A DNA stretch of 64,000 nt from Propionigenium maris DSM 9537 (GTDB lineage Bacteria; Fusobacteriota; Fusobacteriia; Fusobacteriales; Fusobacteriaceae): NCBI RefSeq assembly GCF_027925155.1, contig NZ_BSDY01000001.1, forward strand, positions 300,508-364,507, read 5' to 3'. Below are positions 59,637-64,000 of the stretch, piece after piece (position 1 is the first letter of the stretch; every line of letters starts with the position of its first letter). A program made the translations under genes and the position numbers. The notes beneath the pieces are model-generated. The model did no database searches. It saw only the letters and a program-made list of their open reading frames with translations, and was not told the DNA's origin.

Positions 59637-62600
59637 ATGAGTAGAAAGTTTAAGAGGATATTGATTGCAAACAGGGGCGAGATAGCAATAAGAATAATCA
59701 GAGCATGTAAGGAGCTGGGGATAAGATCGGTGGCCATCTATTCAGAGGAGGATAGAGGGGCAATCTTCAGAGTAAAAGCAGATGAGGCCTATATGGTGGG
59801 AAAGGGAAAGGCTCCCATCGATGCCTATCTGGCTATAGATGAGATAATCACTCTGGCCAAGAAGAAGGGGGTAGATGCAATCCATCCTGGATATGGATTC
59901 CTCTCGGAAAACCCAGAGTTTGCAAGAAAGTGTGAGGAGGCTGGTATCGAGTTTATAGGGCCTAATGGAGATATGATGGAGAGCCTCGGGGATAAGATAA
60001 AGTCCAAGATTGTGGCCTCACAGGTGGGAGTACCTACCATTCCAGGTGTGGATAAGCCTGTAAAATCAGAGGAGGAGCTTCTGGAGTTTGCCGGCAGCTG
60101 CGGATATCCTATAATGCTTAAGGCTGCTGCAGGAGGCGGGGGCCGTGGAATGCGTATAGTTAGGGAGGAAGGAGAACTCATATCCTCCTACAGAAGTGCA
60201 AAGAACGAGGCAAGTAAAGCCTTTGGAATAGATGATATCTTTGTGGAGAAGTATGTGGAGGAACCAAAACATATAGAGGTGCAGGTACTGGGAGACAAAT
60301 ATGGAAATGTAGTCCACCTATATGAGAGGGACTGTTCGGTACAGAGAAGGCATCAAAAAGTGGTGGAGATATGTCCAGCCCTCACCCTTACAGAGGAGCA
60401 GAGGGAGGCTATGTGCGAGGATGCCCTTAAGATAGCCAGATCCGTAGGTTATAGAAGTGCTGGAACCCTTGAGTTTCTTGTGGATAAAACAGGTAACCAT
60501 TACTTTATTGAGATGAATCCCAGAATACAGGTGGAGCATACAATAACTGAGATGGTGACCGGGATAGATATAGTACAGAGTCAGATCCTTGTGGCAGAGG
60601 GATACAGACTGGACTCGGAGGAGATAGGTATTCCTAGTCAGAAGAGTATAGAACCCAGAGGGTACTCCATTCAGTGCAGGATCACAACTGAAGATCCATT
60701 AAACAACTTTGCCCCAGATACTGGTAAGATAGATATCTACAGAACAAGTTCAGGTTTAGGGGTACGTCTGGATGGGGGAAATGGATATGCAGGAGCAGTA
60801 ATCGGTCCATACTACGACAGCCTTCTGGTAAAGGTTATCTCCTATGGAAGGACCTTTGAGGATGCCAGAAGAAAGGTACTCCGTTCCCTGAGAGATACCA
60901 AGATAACTGGGATAAAGACAAATATAGCCTTCCTTATAAATGTGATTAACCACTCTGTATTTGCTGAGGGTAGGTGCAACACAGGATTTATAGGAGAGCA
61001 CCCGGAGTTATTCAAGGGAGCATCCAGAGAGGACTTCGAGGGAAGTGTCCTTAAGTTTATAGCTGAAAAGGTGGTAAATGAGACCCACGGCAGTGAGAAG
61101 AACTTTGATGTCCCTGTAGTGCCTGGTTTATCCTACCCGGAAGGATTAAGGGGAACAAAGCAGATCCTAGAGGAGAGAGGGCCTGAGGGAGTAGTAGAGT
61201 GGATCAAGGGTCAGAAGAAGCTCCTCCTTACAGATACTACCATGAGAGATGCCCACCAGTCCCTTATGGCAACTCGTATGAGAACAAAAGATATTACCAA
61301 GATAGCCAAGGATACCTCTATCCTTGCCAAGGACCTCTTCTCCCTGGGGTGCTGGGGAGGAGCTACCTTTGATGTTTCCTATAGATTTTTAAAGGAATCC
61401 CCGTGGGAGAGGCTGAGAGAGATAAGAAGAGAAGTTCCCAATGTCCTTCTACAGATGTTGATCAGGGGATCCAACGCTGTGGGGTATAAGAACTACCCGG
61501 ACAATGTTATAGAGGAGTTTATCAGGCAGGCCTCTGACAGTGGTATAGATGTATTCAGGATCTTCGATTCCCTCAACTGGGTAAAGGGAATGGAGGTGTC
61601 CATAAGAGAGGTCATTAAAAACGGAAAGATAGCAGAGGCATGTATCTGTTATACTGGGGATATCCTTGACCATAAAAAGGGAAAGTACAGCCTGGAGTAC
61701 TATATAGAAAAGGCCAAGGAGATCGAGAAAACAGGTGCTCACATCCTGGGGATAAAGGATATGTCTGCACTATTAAAGCCCTATGCAGCCTATCAGCTCG
61801 TAAAGGCTCTAAAGGAAAACATCTCCATTCCCATCCACCTTCATACCCACGACACCACTGGAAACGGAGTAGCTACATGTCTTATGGCAGCTGAAGCAGG
61901 GGTAGATATTGTGGATACTTCCTTTGACTCCATGTCGGGCCTCACAAGTCAGCCTTCCCTGAACTCCATTGTGGCTGCCCTAGAAAATACAGGAAGGGAT
62001 ACTGGAATAGACCTAGATGATATTCAGCAGATATCCGACTACTGGAATGCTGTGAGACCTGTATATGCACAGTTTGAATCGGGCCTTAAGTCTGGTTCTG
62101 CAGAGATATATAAGTATGAGATCCCGGGAGGACAGTATTCCAACCTCAAGCCTCAGGTTGAGAGCTTTGGGCTGGGACACAGATTCAACGAGGTAAAGGA
62201 GATGTACAGAGGGGTAAACCATATGCTTGGGGATATTGTTAAGGTTACTCCGTCGTCCAAGATGGTAGGGGATATGGCAATATTCATGGTAAAAAATAAC
62301 CTCACACCGGAAACTCTTCTAGAGGAGGGGAAATATCTCGCATTCCCAGATTCGGTGGTAGCCTACTTCAAGGGGATGATGGGTCAGCCAGATGGAGGTT
62401 TCCCAGTTGATATTCAGAAACTTGTCTTAAAAGGAGAGGAGCCTATCACTTGCAGACCGGGAGAACTCCTTTGTCCAGAGGATTTTGAGGGGATAAAGGA
62501 CCATCTTGAATCTCAATATGGGATCGAGGCTAGTATAGAGGATGCTATCAGCTACGCCCTCTATCCCGATGTATATAAGGAGTATCTCAAGTATCTGAAG

Positions 62601-63074
62601 GAGTATGGAGATTTCTCCTCCATGGGAAGCGATATCTACTTCCACGGCCTCACTGAGGGAGAGACCTGTGAGATAGAAAGTAATAAGGGAGAGATGCTGG
62701 TTATTACCCTTCTCCAGATCTCTAAGGTAGATTCCCAGGGGTTCAGAACTGTAACCTTCGAGGTAAATGGGAATAGAACCGAGATCAAAGTAGCTGATAA
62801 ATCCCAAAGATTGAGTTTAGAAGGAGGCAATGGCACCCTCATGGCGGACAGCAGCAACGATCTTCATATAGGTGCCAGCATTCCGGGATCCATTGCAAAG
62901 GTATTGGTAAAAGAGGGGGAGAGGGTAGAGGAAAATCAAACCCTGGTTATCATAGAGGCCATGAAAATGGAGACGAATATAACTGCCAAGAAAGCAGGAG
63001 TGGTTGAAAAACTTCTGGTAAAGGAGGGACAGGGAGTAAAATCCGGAGAACTTCTGGTGGAGCTGACAAACTGA
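59637..63074 (+). CDS. pycA: Pyruvate carboxylase
   Basis: 1145 residues, the full single-chain form. The biotin carboxylase domain (1-450) has KRILIANRGEIAIRIIRACKELG, AAAGGGGRGMRIV (ATP grasp) and EMNPRIQVEHTITEMVTG. The carboxyltransferase domain starts LLLTDTTMRDAHQSLMATRMRT and continues to the PYC_OADA helices. The C-terminal biotinyl domain has EAMKMETNI with the biotin Lys. It makes oxaloacetate from pyruvate and bicarbonate, supporting succinate/propionate metabolism. AGGAGGGG precedes the ATG. It is monocistronic. Confidence 0.97.
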   Translation: MSRKFKRILIANRGEIAIRIIRACKELGIRSVAIYSEEDRGAIFRVKADEAYMVGKGKAPIDAYLAIDEIITLAKKKGVDAIHPGYGFLSENPEFARKCEEAGIEFIGPNGDMMESLGDKIKSKIVASQVGVPTIPGVDKPVKSEEELLEFAGSCGYPIMLKAAAGGGGRGMRIVREEGELISSYRSAKNEASKAFGIDDIFVEKYVEEPKHIEVQVLGDKYGNVVHLYERDCSVQRRHQKVVEICPALTLTEEQREAMCEDALKIARSVGYRSAGTLEFLVDKTGNHYFIEMNPRIQVEHTITEMVTGIDIVQSQILVAEGYRLDSEEIGIPSQKSIEPRGYSIQCRITTEDPLNNFAPDTGKIDIYRTSSGLGVRLDGGNGYAGAVIGPYYDSLLVKVISYGRTFEDARRKVLRSLRDTKITGIKTNIAFLINVINHSVFAEGRCNTGFIGEHPELFKGASREDFEGSVLKFIAEKVVNETHGSEKNFDVPVVPGLSYPEGLRGTKQILEERGPEGVVEWIKGQKKLLLTDTTMRDAHQSLMATRMRTKDITKIAKDTSILAKDLFSLGCWGGATFDVSYRFLKESPWERLREIRREVPNVLLQMLIRGSNAVGYKNYPDNVIEEFIRQASDSGIDVFRIFDSLNWVKGMEVSIREVIKNGKIAEACICYTGDILDHKKGKYSLEYYIEKAKEIEKTGAHILGIKDMSALLKPYAAYQLVKALKENISIPIHLHTHDTTGNGVATCLMAAEAGVDIVDTSFDSMSGLTSQPSLNSIVAALENTGRDTGIDLDDIQQISDYWNAVRPVYAQFESGLKSGSAEIYKYEIPGGQYSNLKPQVESFGLGHRFNEVKEMYRGVNHMLGDIVKVTPSSKMVGDMAIFMVKNNLTPETLLEEGKYLAFPDSVVAYFKGMMGQPDGGFPVDIQKLVLKGEEPITCRPGELLCPEDFEGIKDHLESQYGIEASIEDAISYALYPDVYKEYLKYLKEYGDFSSMGSDIYFHGLTEGETCEIESNKGEMLVITLLQISKVDSQGFRTVTFEVNGNRTEIKVADKSQRLSLEGGNGTLMADSSNDLHIGASIPGSIAKVLVKEGERVEENQTLVIIEAMKMETNITAKKAGVVEKLLVKEGQGVKSGELLVELTN

Positions 63075-63086
63075 TAACTAAAAAGG

Positions 63087-63110
63087 AGCTGCCTTCGGGC
63101 AGCTTTTTTT
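63087..63110 (+). terminator. Intrinsic terminator of pycA (UUCG tetraloop)
   Basis: AGCTGCC, loop TTCG, GGCAGCT then T6. Confidence 0.92.
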
Positions 63111-63138
63111 GTACTTGAAAGTTTGATATCATATAGAT

Positions 63139-64000
63139 ATGAATTCTTTAAATAAACCATTAAAACAAATTCTTTCAAAATACTTCTTTAAATATTGGAG
63201 ATGCAATAACCATAAATTTCCTTCTTCCTTAAAAGATAATATCCTTCATAATGTTAATCGCTTTCTTGAATGTGGAGATCCTAAGGTTGGATATACATCA
63301 TTTATCTGTTTAAAGTGTAAAACTATTCATAAAACTCCTTTTTCCTGTAAGTCTCGTTTTTGTTCTTCTTGTGGAAGAGCTTACTCTGAAACCTGGGCGC
63401 ATAATCTTACTAATAATTTAATTAATTGTTCTCATAGACATGCCGTCTTCTCTTTACCTAATGGCTGGCTTAGAAACATCTTCTTCAAAAAGAGGCACCT
63501 TCTTAAAGATTTAGCAGAGGCTTCGTACCTCGCGCTAAAGTACTCCTTTAATAAAATGGGAATTTCAACTTTTGGATCTATCTCTACAATACACACCTTC
63601 TCCAGAAAAATAGAGTGGAATCCCCACATCCATTGTCTAGTTACTTTTGGAGGACTTAATAAAAGCAACCAATGGAAAAATATTAAAAACCTTCCTTGGC
63701 AAGTTTTAAGGAAGGCTTGGCAAAAGTGTGTCTTGGATATCATTGCTAAATATGCCAAGAATATCAATTCTCAACACCTTAAAAATAAGGTTTCATTAAC
63801 CTATAAAAGGTATCCAAATGGTTTTTACGTTAATGCTAAATCTAAAGTTGGTAATTTTAAAATTATTGCGAAATATATAGGTAGATATCTTGCGCGTCCT
63901 GCTGTTGCAGATTACCGAATCATCTTTTTTAACAGTAAAATTGTTAAATTTTGGTATCAAAACCCTGATTCTAAAAAGAAGCTTATCATCACCCTCACTA
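63139..64000 (+). mobile_element. IS91-family HUH transposase, 3' end outside window
   Basis: The frame is open from the ATG at 63139 to the last base (287 codons), so the gene is truncated by the window. The N-terminal part has a zinc-binding Cys array (FICLKCK, CKSRFCSSCG). NPHIHCLVTFGG is the HUH metal motif and KYIGRYLARP supplies the catalytic Tyr region of IS91/IS1294 rolling-circle transposases. Codon use (CGT, TCT, TTT) and A+T content differ from pycA next door, and no ribosome site is visible before the ATG, both signs of recent transfer. It begins about 30 bases after the pycA terminator. Confidence 0.88.

Noticed and set aside
1..64000. CRISPR array, tRNA or rRNA genes, known riboswitches
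   Set aside because: Looked for regular direct repeats, cloverleaf-like sequences with CCA ends and familiar riboswitch cores; none seen.

Overview
The window looks like chromosome from a Gram-negative-type, low to moderate G+C anaerobe, most probably a member of the Fusobacteriota (Propionigenium/Ilyobacter-like). This is inference. It rests on purine-rich coding strands using AGA/AGG for Arg and ATA for Ile, strong AGGAGG/AGGGGG ribosome sites and U-rich intrinsic terminators, combined with true outer-membrane genes (FadL-like porin, PagL-like lipid A deacylase, lipocalin, other beta-barrels) and clostridium-like metabolic genes (NhaC, NagE, biotin pyruvate carboxylase, class II photolyase). 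No rRNA, tRNA or CRISPR array was seen.

Region 1 to 16.5 kb holds housekeeping and stress genes: the tail of a NuoL/MrpD-type ion-pumping subunit, a GH15 glucoamylase, an NhaC antiporter, a MerR regulator with a YqhD-type alcohol dehydrogenase, a stearoyl-ACP-desaturase-like diiron protein followed by an HxlR regulator, an aspartate racemase, queH, a lipocalin, a ZnuCB-type metal ABC transporter without its binding protein, a CPBP protease, a YhcC-type radical SAM protein and an RpiR regulator. Region 16.5 to 30.9 kb is envelope-rich: PBP1a, a C26 peptidase with a peptide-binding lipoprotein, PagL, a TetR/FadL operon, a Glu/Pro-rich lipoprotein with a second C-terminal membrane anchor, a YbgA-photolyase pair, and an operon of four small proteins I do not recognise.

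Region 31.0 to 47.2 kb is the most unusual part: one 12-gene minus-strand operon with overlaps or gaps of only a few bases. It combines mannose-1-phosphate guanylyltransferase, three glycosyltransferases, a flippase, a 1508-residue membrane GT-C-like protein and an outer-membrane barrel with a complete phosphorelay (hybrid histidine kinase, Hpt, stand-alone receiver), a solute-binding lipoprotein and a kinase-less two-TM sensor. One glycosyltransferase carries an N-terminal receiver-like domain. My reading is a surface or secreted mannose-containing glycan whose assembly is controlled after transcription by phosphotransfer. I know of no described system with this gene set.

Region 47.5 to 64 kb holds divergent nagE and nagBA (GlcNAc uptake and catabolism), an encapsulated-ferritin cargo and encapsulin shell pair, a 1.5 kb stretch with decayed genes beside a tyrosine recombinase, rsuA, a LysM/M23 lipoprotein, a GNAT enzyme, pyruvate carboxylase, and the start of an IS91-family transposase cut by the window edge. 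A roughly 95-bp dispersed element begins in the U-tract of several terminators, and a 14-bp palindrome is shared by the manC and nagE upstream regions.
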